From the NCBI RefSeq assembly GCF_014784055.1, contig NZ_CP061813.1, forward strand, positions 2,490,001 through 2,554,000: DNA of 64,000 bases, given 5' to 3'. Below are positions 45,927-53,352 of the stretch, one piece after another. Below the pieces are notes generated by a model. That model saw only the letters and a list, made by a program, of their open reading frames with translations, was not told where the DNA came from and made no database searches. Numbering within the stretch: the first letter of the stretch is position 1; each line of letters starts with the position of its first letter. The position numbers were made by a program, and so were the translations under genes. Source of the DNA: Polaribacter haliotis (GTDB taxonomy: Bacteria > Bacteroidota > Bacteroidia > Flavobacteriales > Flavobacteriaceae).

Positions 45927-45999
45927 CATTTTTGCCAACGATATTTCCTTGTCCAAACAGAAGGAACTTTTGTCCATTTTTAAACCTTCATGTTGGTTG

Positions 46000-46007
46000 C
46001 ATCTTTG
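46000..46007 (+). promoter_or_regulatory. Probable -7 box for the Zn-ribbon peptide/CMD cluster
   Basis: CATCTTTG, one mismatch to TAnnTTTG, with TTTTG about 30 nt upstream. The leader of about 90 nt would contain the bipartite hairpin repeat. Confidence 0.4.
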
Positions 46008-46026
46008 CAGTATCAAAACGAAAAGT

Positions 46027-46088
46027 GTTTTTGAGAGCATCTCAAAACTCCTTTAAAATTGTCTTTCCTGCGTAGGCAGGAATCAAAC
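46027..46088 (+). repeat. Bipartite hairpin repeat, copy 1
   Basis: Hairpin 1 TTTTGAGA-GCA-TCTCAAAA (46029-46047), linker CTTTAAAATTGTC, hairpin 2 TTCCTG-CGTAGG-CAGGAA. Same arrangement at 47004 (+) and 50351 (-). Lies in the probable leader of the small Zn-ribbon gene. Confidence 0.7.
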
Positions 46089-46106
46089 AAGTAAAATATA
46101 ACAATT

Positions 46107-46202
46107 ATGAAAACAATAGAACAAACACAATGTCCAAACTGTTGGGGTTACCAAACGTATGATGAGCAAAATCCAGAACAACAAGTTTGCGATTGCAAAT
46201 AG
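46107..46202 (+). CDS. 31-residue Cys-rich Zn-ribbon-like peptide
   Basis: ATG 46107 to TAG 46200-46202. The peptide starts MKTIEQTQCPNCWGYQTYDE and ends QQVCDCK: Cys-Pro-x-Cys at 9-12 and Cys-x-Cys at 28-30, enough for one zinc. I recall longer (about 55-residue) flavobacterial relatives starting with similar MKT..TQCPNCWGYQ-Y sequence beside CMD genes, so this may be a shortened version, but that is from memory. Followed 5 nt later by a terminal-inverted-repeat element that may have cut it short. Confidence 0.6.
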   Translation: MKTIEQTQCPNCWGYQTYDEQNPEQQVCDCK

Positions 46203-46206
46203 CAAT

Positions 46207-46338
46207 TTGTCATTTCGAATATTGCTGAAATCAAAATATATTTTGATTGAAAGTACCTTGCGAAGCAAATAGTGGAATTGAGAAATTTCGATTTTAATAA
46301 TTTAATAAAAAGATTTCTCCACAAGGTCGAAATGACAA
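46207..46338. mobile_element. MITE-like element with 12-bp terminal inverted repeats
   Basis: TTGTCATTTCGA at 46207-46218 and its exact reverse complement at 46327-46338 bound a 132-bp non-coding block, with a further partial symmetry (GAAATC inside left, GATTTC inside right). No transposase frame. It starts 4 nt after the Zn-ribbon stop codon. Confidence 0.55.
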
Positions 46339-46355
46339 GAAAATAATAGTAACAA

Positions 46356-46430
46356 GATGCTGAAACAAGTTCAGCATAAAATAAATAAAGTTTAACACCA
46401 ATAAAAAGATGCTGAACTAAATTCAGCACA
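46356..46430 (+). repeat. Two hairpins AGATGCTGAA-N-TTCAGCA in the CMD leader
   Basis: TGCTGAA-ACAAG-TTCAGCA at 46358-46376 and TGCTGAA-CTAAA-TTCAGCA at 46410-46428: identical arms, different loops, 33 nt apart, the second ending 11 nt before the CMD ATG. Confidence 0.7.
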
Positions 46431-46439
46431 CAAAAAATT

Positions 46440-46991
46440 ATGAGCACATTTAATGTACCAACAAAAAACGAAGTATCAGAAAACAACCAAGCAATTTTTA
46501 ATCAGTTAGAAAAAGGATTAGGTTTTGTACCAAATTTATATGCAACTTTTGCACACAGTGAAACAGCTTTGGCAAACTTTTTAGCAATAGGAAATGGAAA
46601 AACAAGCTTTTCAGCAAAAGAAAAAGAAGTAATTAATTTGGCTGTAAGTCAAGTAAACGAATGTGTGTATTGTTTATCTGCACACACTGCAATTGGTAAA
46701 ATGAACGGTTTTACAGAAGACCAAATTTTAGAATTAAGAGCAGGAACAGCTTCTTTTGACACAAAATTAGATGCTTTGGCAAAATTTGCAAGAAACATCG
46801 CTTTAAATAGAGGAGCAACAGACCAAGTAATTTTAGAAAACTTATTCGAGCAAGGTTACACAAAAGGAAACGTTGCAGATGCAGTTATTTTAGTAGGAGA
46901 AATTACAATTACAAACTATTTACACAGAACAACAGAAGTAGCTGTAGATTTTCCAGCAGTAGAAGTATCAGATATTTTAGAAACAGTTTAA
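46440..46991 (+). CDS. Carboxymuconolactone decarboxylase / AhpD-like protein (second)
   Basis: 183 residues. Motif E-C-x-x-C-x3-H in NECVYCLSAHTAIGK, peroxidase-related family block LEKGLGFVPNLYATFAHSE at the N-terminus and a C-terminal VGEITITNYLHRTTEV. Cytosolic AhpD-like redox enzyme or alkylhydroperoxidase. Expressed behind an AraC gene and a Zn-ribbon peptide, before a cupredoxin-like gene. Distinct from the TetR-controlled paralogue at 37496. Confidence 0.93.
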   Translation: MSTFNVPTKNEVSENNQAIFNQLEKGLGFVPNLYATFAHSETALANFLAIGNGKTSFSAKEKEVINLAVSQVNECVYCLSAHTAIGKMNGFTEDQILELRAGTASFDTKLDALAKFARNIALNRGATDQVILENLFEQGYTKGNVADAVILVGEITITNYLHRTTEVAVDFPAVEVSDILETV

Positions 46992-47003
46992 TTGGAAAGA
47001 ATT

Positions 47004-47063
47004 CCTCGAAGTTTTTCTTCGAGGTTCCTTTAAAACTGTCATTCCTGTGAAAACAGGAATCTA
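47004..47063 (+). repeat. Bipartite hairpin repeat, copy 2
   Basis: Hairpin 1 CCTCGAAG-TTTTT-CTTCGAGG (47004-47024), linker CTTTAAAACTGTC, hairpin 2 ATTCCTG-TGAAAA-CAGGAAT. Hairpin 1 has a different sequence but the same place and size as in copies 1 and 3. Confidence 0.7.
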
Positions 47064-47100
47064 TAATCAATTTCAATTTAATAATAAATAAGTAACAATC

Positions 47101-47469
47101 ATGAAAAAAATAATCGCAATTTTAGTATTCGTAGTAGGTTTTGCATTCAATGGAAATGCACAAGAAGTTAAAACAGTTTCATTAGAACAAACAAAAGGAG
47201 AATTCACACAAAAGCAAATTACTTTATCTGAAGGAACGTATGTTTTTAAAGTAACCAATAACAACGCTTCTCCAGAAGTAGGTTTGGTTTTAATTGAAGA
47301 TGGTAAAGATGGAAAAAAACCAGAAAACCATATAAAAAACGCCTATGTTTCCCAAATGGTTAAGCATGGTAAAACAGAATCTTCTAAAAAAGTAACACTT
47401 AAAAAAGGGACTTATAAATACTTTTGTCCTTTTAATAAAACACCACAATATACTTTAATAGTTGAGTAG
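47101..47469 (+). CDS. Exported cupredoxin-like protein with incomplete copper site
   Basis: 122 residues. Signal peptide (about 1-20, ending GNAQ). Fold pattern ITLSEGTYVFKVTNNNASPEVGLVLIEDG then KKVTLKKGTYKYFCPFNKTPQYTLIVE resembles plastocyanin/EfeO-type cupredoxins. The usual Cys-Pro-x-His and following Met are replaced: after the Cys comes PFNKTPQY with neither. So a classical type 1 copper centre looks impossible; another metal or partner binding is possible. Ends in a strong terminator. Confidence 0.82.
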   Translation: MKKIIAILVFVVGFAFNGNAQEVKTVSLEQTKGEFTQKQITLSEGTYVFKVTNNNASPEVGLVLIEDGKDGKKPENHIKNAYVSQMVKHGKTESSKKVTLKKGTYKYFCPFNKTPQYTLIVE

Positions 47470-47488
47470 TTTTTAAGTTTAATTAGTT

Positions 47489-47521
47489 GAAAAGACGAGC
47501 AGAAGTGCTCGTCTTTTTTTA
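47489..47521 (+). terminator. Terminator of the cupredoxin gene
   Basis: AAAGACGAGC-AGAAGT-GCTCGTCTTT with a T7 tail, 20 nt after the stop codon. Confidence 0.9.
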
Positions 47522-47526
47522 TGTTT

Positions 47527-48105
47527 TTATTTTTCACAAAATACTTTATTTAACTCAATTTCTTGCAAGGTTTTCCAAATTTTATGTTTCGAGTTTTTTG
47601 GAGATAATCGAAAAACAGTAACGTTTTTTTGCTGTTTTTTACAAAAGAACTGTTCTCCTTTTATATGTACAGTAATTACTTTTCCAGTATGAAAACCATC
47701 GAAAAAAGTCATTTCTCCAGTAAAATTATTTGGTGAGTTTTTATCCTTTTTAAACTTTACTTTTGGATTCGGAAATTCTTTCGCCCAATGATTTGGTTTC
47801 ATTAAACCATCGAAATAACTTTTAAGATTATGTTCTGCTTCTTTAATAGTTATTATAGCAGTTGCATCTATTTTCCAAGCAATAACCAAAGACCAGAATT
47901 CATCACTTTTAGCATCTGCCCAATTTGGCGAAAAGCGAAGTTCTTCAAAACCTGAGACTTTTAAATCTGGTGCCCAATCTATAGGAAATTTAATAATTTC
48001 TTTTTTCCAATTTTTGGTATTTTTAAGAATTGAAAACTCTTCTGTTTCTTGAGATAATAGCAGGTTCACACTAAAACAAAACAGAATTAAAAATATTTTT
48101 TTCAT
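47527..48105 (-). CDS. Exported protein, unknown family (tandem paralogue A)
   Basis: 192 residues. Signal peptide (about 1-18, ending LLLSQ). Pairs with the next upstream gene over the whole length: FPIDWAPDLKVSGFEELRFSP, FWSLVIAWKID, KSYFDGL, FCKKQQKNVTVFRLSPKNSKHKIWKTLQEIELNKVFC correspond block by block. Conserved Cys pair near the C-terminus could form a disulfide. No family recognised. Last gene of the YceI operon (4-nt gap). Confidence 0.82.
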   Translation of the reverse strand: MKKIFLILFCFSVNLLLSQETEEFSILKNTKNWKKEIIKFPIDWAPDLKVSGFEELRFSPNWADAKSDEFWSLVIAWKIDATAIITIKEAEHNLKSYFDGLMKPNHWAKEFPNPKVKFKKDKNSPNNFTGEMTFFDGFHTGKVITVHIKGEQFFCKKQQKNVTVFRLSPKNSKHKIWKTLQEIELNKVFCEK

Positions 48106-48109
48106 GCTC

Positions 48110-48700
48110 TTATTTTTTACAGAATTTATTTACCAATTCAATATCATTTAAAGTTTCCCAAACTTTATGTTTAAATTCTTTCGGAGAAAACTTAAATAAA
48201 ATAACCGTCTTTTGAGTCTTTTTACAATAATTGCTTTCAATTTTTACATTTAAAACGATTCTTTTATTTGTTGCAAAATGGTCATAGGTATCTACTTTTC
48301 CTTCAAAAAATGTGGTTGATTTTTTCTTATTTATTCTTTGTATAGTTGCAGTTGCTTTTTGCTCGATATTATGGTTATCTCGAACATCATTTAAACCATC
48401 GAAATATTTTTCTAAATCTTGTTTTAGTTGTTTTGCAGTAATTTTTTCATCAAAATTAATAGACCAAACATAGGTATAAGACCAAAAAAGGGTATGTTCT
48501 GGAGTTCGCCAACCTTTTGGCGGAAAACGAACTTCTGCAACTCCAGTATAATTGATGTTTTTTGCAAAACGAATAGGAAAAGGAAACATTTCTTTTCCCC
48601 AAGTGCTGTCTAATTTTATTAGATTTTCGGTTTCAGTTTCTTGTGAAAAAGCTGAAACAGAAATAAATAATGTAAATAGTATTAGTATCGATTTTTTCAT
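48110..48700 (-). CDS. Exported protein, unknown family (tandem paralogue B)
   Basis: 196 residues from ATG 48700 (MKKSILILFTLFISVSAFSQ, a signal peptide); a longer frame from 48739 overlaps the preceding gene and hides the signal, so it is rejected. Blocks FPIRFAKNINYTGVAEVRFPP, FWSYTYVWSINFDEKITAKQLKQDLEKYFDGL, YCKKTQKTVILFKFSPKEFKHKVWETLNDIELVNKFCKK match paralogue A. Follows the propeller gene by 10 nt. Confidence 0.82.
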   Translation of the reverse strand: MKKSILILFTLFISVSAFSQETETENLIKLDSTWGKEMFPFPIRFAKNINYTGVAEVRFPPKGWRTPEHTLFWSYTYVWSINFDEKITAKQLKQDLEKYFDGLNDVRDNHNIEQKATATIQRINKKKSTTFFEGKVDTYDHFATNKRIVLNVKIESNYCKKTQKTVILFKFSPKEFKHKVWETLNDIELVNKFCKK

Positions 48701-48710
48701 TTTTATATTT

Positions 48711-49763
48711 TTATTTCCAAGGTCCATTTGTGGTAACATTTACAATTTCTTCTCCATTAATTCTATATAGACCACCTGCACAACCCAACCAAATAGTACC
48801 ATTTCTATCTTTTAAAACACTCATGGTAGATTTTAGAATCTTATAATTTTTAAATGTTTTTCCATCAAACATATAAAGACCATTTTTTAAAGTACTAATC
48901 CATAAGTTGTTTGTGCGATCTTTAAAAATTTGATACACATCATTCTTTGTAAAACCTTTTATTTCAGGGAAATTTATAAATTTTGAATCTTCATATTTTT
49001 GTACTCCACCTTTTCCAAAACGTTTATTTGGGTCTGCATTGTCTTTTTCTGCGACTCTTGTACCAAACCAAATATCTCCGTTTTTGTCTTCTGTAATTTC
49101 TTGCACATTGTTAGAAAAAAGCCCATCTTTTTTTGTAAAATGAGCAAACGATTTCCCATTAAATTTACTTGCTCCATATCCATCCTTTCCAAACCACATA
49201 TTTCCTTTAGAATCTTCCATAATTTGGGTAATCCAATTTTCAGTATCCTTATTTGGTGTTGTTTTAATGATAGGTTTTGGCAATGTAAAATTTGTAAATG
49301 TATCACCATTAAACGTGCAAACACCATTCCAAGTTCCTACCCATAAAGTACCTTTGCTATCGATTATTAAATTACTAATTGCATCACTACAAAGACCATC
49401 TTTTTTGCTATAATTTGTAAATGTTTTTCCATTATATTTAGACAAACCTGCACCTGTTCCAAACCATAAAAAGCCATTATTATCTTCAACTACACAAACT
49501 ACTCTATTGCTGGGTAAACCATTATTTGTAGTTAAAAAAGTTAGTTTTTTTCCATCGTATTTTGCAATTCCTTTTTCTAAAGTACCAAACCAAAGATTGT
49601 TTTTCGAGTCTTCGAAAATACTTACAACATAGTCTGCAATTTGGGTTGTGTTTTCTATAATTTTCTCAACTTTAGCATTCTTTTTTTGTGAATTACAAGA
49701 GGTGTAAAAACCAATAAATAGAGTAAAACATATTAATTTTAGGGTTAATGTATCTATTTTCAT
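48711..49763 (-). CDS. Two-component-regulator propeller (Reg_prop) lipoprotein
   Basis: 350 residues. SPII signal with lipobox GFYTSC. About seven units of the Reg_prop pattern: SIFEDSKNNLWFGTLEKGIAKYDGKKLTFLTTNNGLPSN, VVEDNNGFLWFGTGAGLSKYNGKTFTNYSKKDGLCSD, IIDSKGTLWVGTWNGV and so on. In hybrid two-component systems such propellers are the periplasmic sensor; here the protein has no kinase part. It may present a signal to another protein. 2 nt after YceI. Confidence 0.92.
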   Translation of the reverse strand: MKIDTLTLKLICFTLFIGFYTSCNSQKKNAKVEKIIENTTQIADYVVSIFEDSKNNLWFGTLEKGIAKYDGKKLTFLTTNNGLPSNRVVCVVEDNNGFLWFGTGAGLSKYNGKTFTNYSKKDGLCSDAISNLIIDSKGTLWVGTWNGVCTFNGDTFTNFTLPKPIIKTTPNKDTENWITQIMEDSKGNMWFGKDGYGASKFNGKSFAHFTKKDGLFSNNVQEITEDKNGDIWFGTRVAEKDNADPNKRFGKGGVQKYEDSKFINFPEIKGFTKNDVYQIFKDRTNNLWISTLKNGLYMFDGKTFKNYKILKSTMSVLKDRNGTIWLGCAGGLYRINGEEIVNVTTNGPWK

Positions 49764-49765
49764 AA

Positions 49766-50329
49766 TTATAATTTTATTGAAACTTCAAAACCGATTGCAT
49801 CAGAAATTGCACCGTCTTTAAACTTACTCTCATAGTTTACTTTCCATTTTTTTCTGTCTATCTTAAAACGTGTTTTCATTTCTTTTTCTTTATAGTCGAA
49901 TTTTGCTTGAAAATTAATTGATTCTGTAATTCCTTTCATCGTTAAATCGGCTTCTAATCTTGCACTTATTTTATCATGATATTCAACTTTTGTTATTTTT
50001 AAAGTTGCCAATGGAAATTTTTTCACATCAAAAAAATCTGGCTCTTTTAAATGATCAACTAAACTGTTTTTTCCTTTCTGTTCTTCAATATCGGTATTTA
50101 TAATTGAATTCATATCAATAATAAATTCGCCACCAGAAATTACATCATTTTCTTTTATGAAATAACCTTCTTTAAAATTTATAAATCCATCATGTCCTCC
50201 AAAATAGAAAGTGTATTCTCCAATCCATTTTATCGTGCTTTTTTGAATGTCGATTGGAAGTTTTTCTTGCGAAATAGAAAAGTTAATAGAAAGAATTGTG
50301 ATTGCAATGAATAAAATACTTTTTTTCAT
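49766..50329 (-). CDS. YceI-family protein
   Basis: 187 residues. Signal peptide (about 1-20, ending FSISQ). YceI lipocalin-like pattern: IDIQKSTIKWIGEYTFYFGGHDGFINFKEGYF, GGEFIIDMNSI, LVDHLKEPDFFDVKKFPLATLKIT, ADLTMKGITESINFQAKF, DAIGFEVSIKL. The family binds isoprenoid-type lipids in the periplasm. First gene of the operon YceI-propeller-paralogue B-paralogue A. Confidence 0.93.
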   Translation of the reverse strand: MKKSILFIAITILSINFSISQEKLPIDIQKSTIKWIGEYTFYFGGHDGFINFKEGYFIKENDVISGGEFIIDMNSIINTDIEEQKGKNSLVDHLKEPDFFDVKKFPLATLKITKVEYHDKISARLEADLTMKGITESINFQAKFDYKEKEMKTRFKIDRKKWKVNYESKFKDGAISDAIGFEVSIKL

Positions 50330-50350
50330 AATTAATGATTTAGATTTTAG

Positions 50351-50405
50351 GTCCCTGCCTTCGCAGGAAAGACATTTTAAAGGTGTTTTGAGATTTTCAC
50401 AAAAC
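50351..50405 (-). repeat. Bipartite hairpin repeat, copy 3 (reverse)
   Basis: Read on the minus strand: hairpin 1 GTTTTG..CAAAAC (50385-50405), linker CTTTAAAATGTC, hairpin 2 TTTCCTGC-GAAG-GCAGG. It lies in the divergent gap between YceI and the winged-helix gene. Confidence 0.68.
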
Positions 50406-50523
50406 GTGTTCCTTGATTTTTCTGTAAAACTATTTCTACATCAGAAAAAAAGTGTCAAAAAAATGTAAAAGAAGTCCAAACAGTTGCAAAAATTGATAAA
50501 AATGTAGGTTATTTGTACCACTT

Positions 50524-51390
50524 ATGAAGCAAAACAAGGTTTTATCAATATTAATTTTGGCAATTGTTGTTTTTGGTTTTTGGAGTTTTGTAAAACCAAA
50601 ACAAGACAAAACTGATTTTTCTGAACGTGCAAAAATTGCATTAAGAGAAGTTGGAAATCAGTTATTGTTGGCTAATAAAGATTCTGTTTCTTTAATTTTA
50701 CCAATCTTAAAAATTGACGATTTTAAATATCAAATTTCCTTTGAAAAACCACTTTCGTTCGAGCCAAATACGTTAGTTGAAATCATAAAAACCGTTTTCG
50801 ATAAAACAAATTTTCATAAAAATTACAGAGTTGAGGTTATCGAGATTTCTTCAAAAGAAGTGGCTTATAGTTACGAGATAAATGTTGAAGAAGAGCAAAC
50901 AATTATTCCTTGTGCAGGAAGATTTTTACCAGAAAATAAGTATCAAATTGAAGTAAAATTTTTAGGTTTAAAAACTTCTTCTAATTATATGTGGTTGTTT
51001 TACATTTTTATTCCGTTGATTTTAGGAATTCTTTACAGAAAATTTTATTCGGATAAAAAAACTTTAGAAACACAAGAAATAGTACCAGAAAATGGAACAC
51101 ATTTGGGTATTTTTCAGTTTTTTCCAGAGCAAAATAAATTGGTTAAAAAAGCAATTGAAATCAACTTATCTAAAAAAGAATGTGAGTTGTTAGAAATCTT
51201 TGTGGCGAATCCTAATAAAATTATCAAAAGAGAAGAACTCACAAAAAAAGTGTGGGAAGATAATGGCGTTTTTGTTGGTAGAAGTTTAGATACCTACATT
51301 TCTAAACTCCGAAAAATCTTAAAAGAAGACGAAAATATCAAGTTGATAAATGTGCATGGAGTTGGTTATAAATTAGAGATAAAAAAATAA
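50524..51390 (+). CDS. Membrane-anchored winged-helix regulator
   Basis: 288 residues. Two membrane segments (about 7-23 and 155-172) enclose a periplasmic domain of about 130 residues with one Cys (130). The cytoplasmic part (about 195-288) is an OmpR/PhoB-type winged helix: KKECELLEIFVANPNKIIKREELTKKVWEDNGVFVGRSLDTYISKLRKILKEDENIKLINVHGVGYKLEI. No receiver domain. It can sense outside and bind DNA directly, like ToxR/CadC but with the DNA-binding domain at the C-terminus. Divergent from the YceI operon, its probable target. Confidence 0.9.
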   Translation: MKQNKVLSILILAIVVFGFWSFVKPKQDKTDFSERAKIALREVGNQLLLANKDSVSLILPILKIDDFKYQISFEKPLSFEPNTLVEIIKTVFDKTNFHKNYRVEVIEISSKEVAYSYEINVEEEQTIIPCAGRFLPENKYQIEVKFLGLKTSSNYMWLFYIFIPLILGILYRKFYSDKKTLETQEIVPENGTHLGIFQFFPEQNKLVKKAIEINLSKKECELLEIFVANPNKIIKREELTKKVWEDNGVFVGRSLDTYISKLRKILKEDENIKLINVHGVGYKLEIKK

Positions 51391-51481
51391 GAAATTAAGG
51401 ATAAAACGTTAATAAGTTGCTATTTAAGATTTGTAAACGATAAAAACATTATTTTTACACTTAACTTAATTAAAATTTCTA

Positions 51482-52267
51482 TTGTTAAACTACTATTCAT
51501 ATCCTCATACAACTTCTAAAGAATGGGTAACTTTTGTACATGGTGCAGGAGGAAGTAGTTCAATTTGGTTTAAGCAAGTACGTGACTTTAAAAAACATTT
51601 TAATGTTTTAATTCTCGATTTACGAGGTCATGGAAACAGTAAACCAAAACTAAAAGACACTTTTAAGTCTAAATATACTTTCGATTCTATTACCAATGAT
51701 ATTGTTGAGGTAATTGAGCATTTAAAGATTGAAAAATCGCATTTTATCGGAATTTCTTTGGGAACAATTTTAATAAGAAATTTGGCTGAGAAAAGACCAG
51801 AATTAGTACAAAGTATGATTATGGGTGGTGCAATTATCAAATTGAATTTCCGATCTCAAGTACTAATGAAAGTTGGTAATATCTTTAAATCTGTGGTTCC
51901 TTATATGCTATTGTACAAACTCTTCGCATTTATTATTATGCCGAAGAAAAATCACAAGAAATCGAGATTATTGTTTGTAAACGAAGCCAAAAAATTATAC
52001 CAAAAAGAATTTTTACGTTGGTTTAAATTGACTTCAGAAATAAATCCACTTTTGCGTTTTTTTAGAACAAAAGATATTAAAATTCCTACATTATATGTAA
52101 TGGGAGCAGAAGATCATTTGTTTTTACCTTCCATTAAAAATATTGTTTCTAAACACAAAACATCATCACTTTTTGTTGTGGATAATTGTGGTCATGTTGT
52201 AAACGTAGAGCAACCAGAAACGTTTAACAAACAAACCATTGGTTTTATAAATGCTTTATCGATTTAA
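51482..52267 (+). CDS. Alpha/beta-hydrolase fold enzyme (second)
   Basis: 261 residues from TTG 51482 (first in-frame start; peptide MLNYYSYPHTTSKEW). VTFVHGAGGSSSIWFKQ (oxyanion), nucleophile elbow FIGISLGTILIRNLAEKRPE with Ser, Asp in YVMGAEDHLFLPS, His in VDNCGHVVNVEQP. The elbow G-I-S-L-G is standard. No signal peptide. Its stop overlaps the convergent acetyltransferase gene by 4 nt. Confidence 0.9.
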   Translation: MLNYYSYPHTTSKEWVTFVHGAGGSSSIWFKQVRDFKKHFNVLILDLRGHGNSKPKLKDTFKSKYTFDSITNDIVEVIEHLKIEKSHFIGISLGTILIRNLAEKRPELVQSMIMGGAIIKLNFRSQVLMKVGNIFKSVVPYMLLYKLFAFIIMPKKNHKKSRLLFVNEAKKLYQKEFLRWFKLTSEINPLLRFFRTKDIKIPTLYVMGAEDHLFLPSIKNIVSKHKTSSLFVVDNCGHVVNVEQPETFNKQTIGFINALSI

Positions 52268-53352
52268 ACTTTTATAAAAATTTTCTTTTTGAAGAGAATA
52301 TAGCCTAAAAGTACATAAAAAACGACTACTGTAATTGCATATAATAAAGACGAAAACTCAGTACTAAAAAACGATTGAGCATACATATTCTTAAACAAAA
52401 AAGAATGGATATTTTCTGTTTCGCTTACTTTGGTTAAATAGAAAGTTTTAGAGATAAAGCTAGAGAGAAAATAGATGGTAATTGCATTCATACCAACATA
52501 TTTAAAAACACCTCCAAACTTTATGTTTTTTATATCTACTAAATAATAAATTCCTGCTAATATTAAAGTTGCCCAACCACTTGTTGCTAAAACAAAAGAA
52601 CTGCTCCAAATTGCTTTATTTATAGGGAACCATACATTTAAAGTATAGCCTAAAACTAAAAAAACGAGAGAAATAAGAAGTAGTGGTTTTACGTTTTTTA
52701 GTTGATCTAAAAGTGTTCCTATCAAAACACCTATAAGACAAGAGGCAATTGATGGAATAGTACTTAAAAGACCTTCTGGATCGTAATCTGGTTGCCACAT
52801 ATGTTTTCCTAAAATATTGGAATCTATGTACATTGCCCAATTATTTGGTGCTCTGTTAAAAGTTGGTAAAGTTCCATTTGGCATTGAAATAAAACCTAAT
52901 AAAACCCAATATATAATAAGAATAGAAACTGTAATTCCTGCTAAAACTCTCCAATTAAAATGAAGATATAAAATTGCAGAGATAAAAAAGACAATTCCAA
53001 TTCTTTGCAATACACCTAAAAAACGAAGTGTTTCAAAATCTTTTAAAAAAGGGAAATATGGAATAAAAAGGTTTAAAAATAACCCTAAACCAATTAGTTT
53101 TAGAGATCTTATGGCAATTTTCTTATAAATATTTTTTGATGGGTTTTTGTATTTGTAAGCAAAGAAGATAGAGATTCCAACAATAAATAAAAAGAAGGGA
53201 AATATTAAATCTGTTGGTGTTAATCCATGCCATTCTGCATGTAATAATGGAGGGTAAACTGCGCTCCAAGTTCCTGGAGTGTTAACTAGAATCATTGCAC
53301 AAATAGTAATACCTCTTAAAATATCTACAGATTCAATTCTTTTTTTTATCAT
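52264..53352 (-). CDS. Membrane acyltransferase of the NagX/HGSNAT (DUF5009) family
   Basis: 362 residues from ATG 53352 (an in-frame ATG at 53364 is possible). RIESVDILRGITICAMILVNTPGTWSAVYPPLLHAEWHGLTPTDLIFPFFLFIVG is the family signature, with the likely catalytic His in LLHAEWHG; about ten membrane helices follow. Human HGSNAT acetylates terminal glucosamine across a membrane; bacterial relatives are often next to amino-sugar genes. Here a GH20 hexosaminidase PUL lies a few kb away, which supports an amino-sugar role. The start codon lies in a long inverted repeat. Confidence 0.88.
   Translation of the reverse strand: MIKKRIESVDILRGITICAMILVNTPGTWSAVYPPLLHAEWHGLTPTDLIFPFFLFIVGISIFFAYKYKNPSKNIYKKIAIRSLKLIGLGLFLNLFIPYFPFLKDFETLRFLGVLQRIGIVFFISAILYLHFNWRVLAGITVSILIIYWVLLGFISMPNGTLPTFNRAPNNWAMYIDSNILGKHMWQPDYDPEGLLSTIPSIASCLIGVLIGTLLDQLKNVKPLLLISLVFLVLGYTLNVWFPINKAIWSSSFVLATSGWATLILAGIYYLVDIKNIKFGGVFKYVGMNAITIYFLSSFISKTFYLTKVSETENIHSFLFKNMYAQSFFSTEFSSLLYAITVVVFYVLLGYILFKKKIFIKV

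Noticed and set aside
48974..49346. Overlapping ORFs of 115-117 codons on both strands
   Set aside because: Both lie inside the Reg_prop propeller gene, whose repeats run through unbroken.
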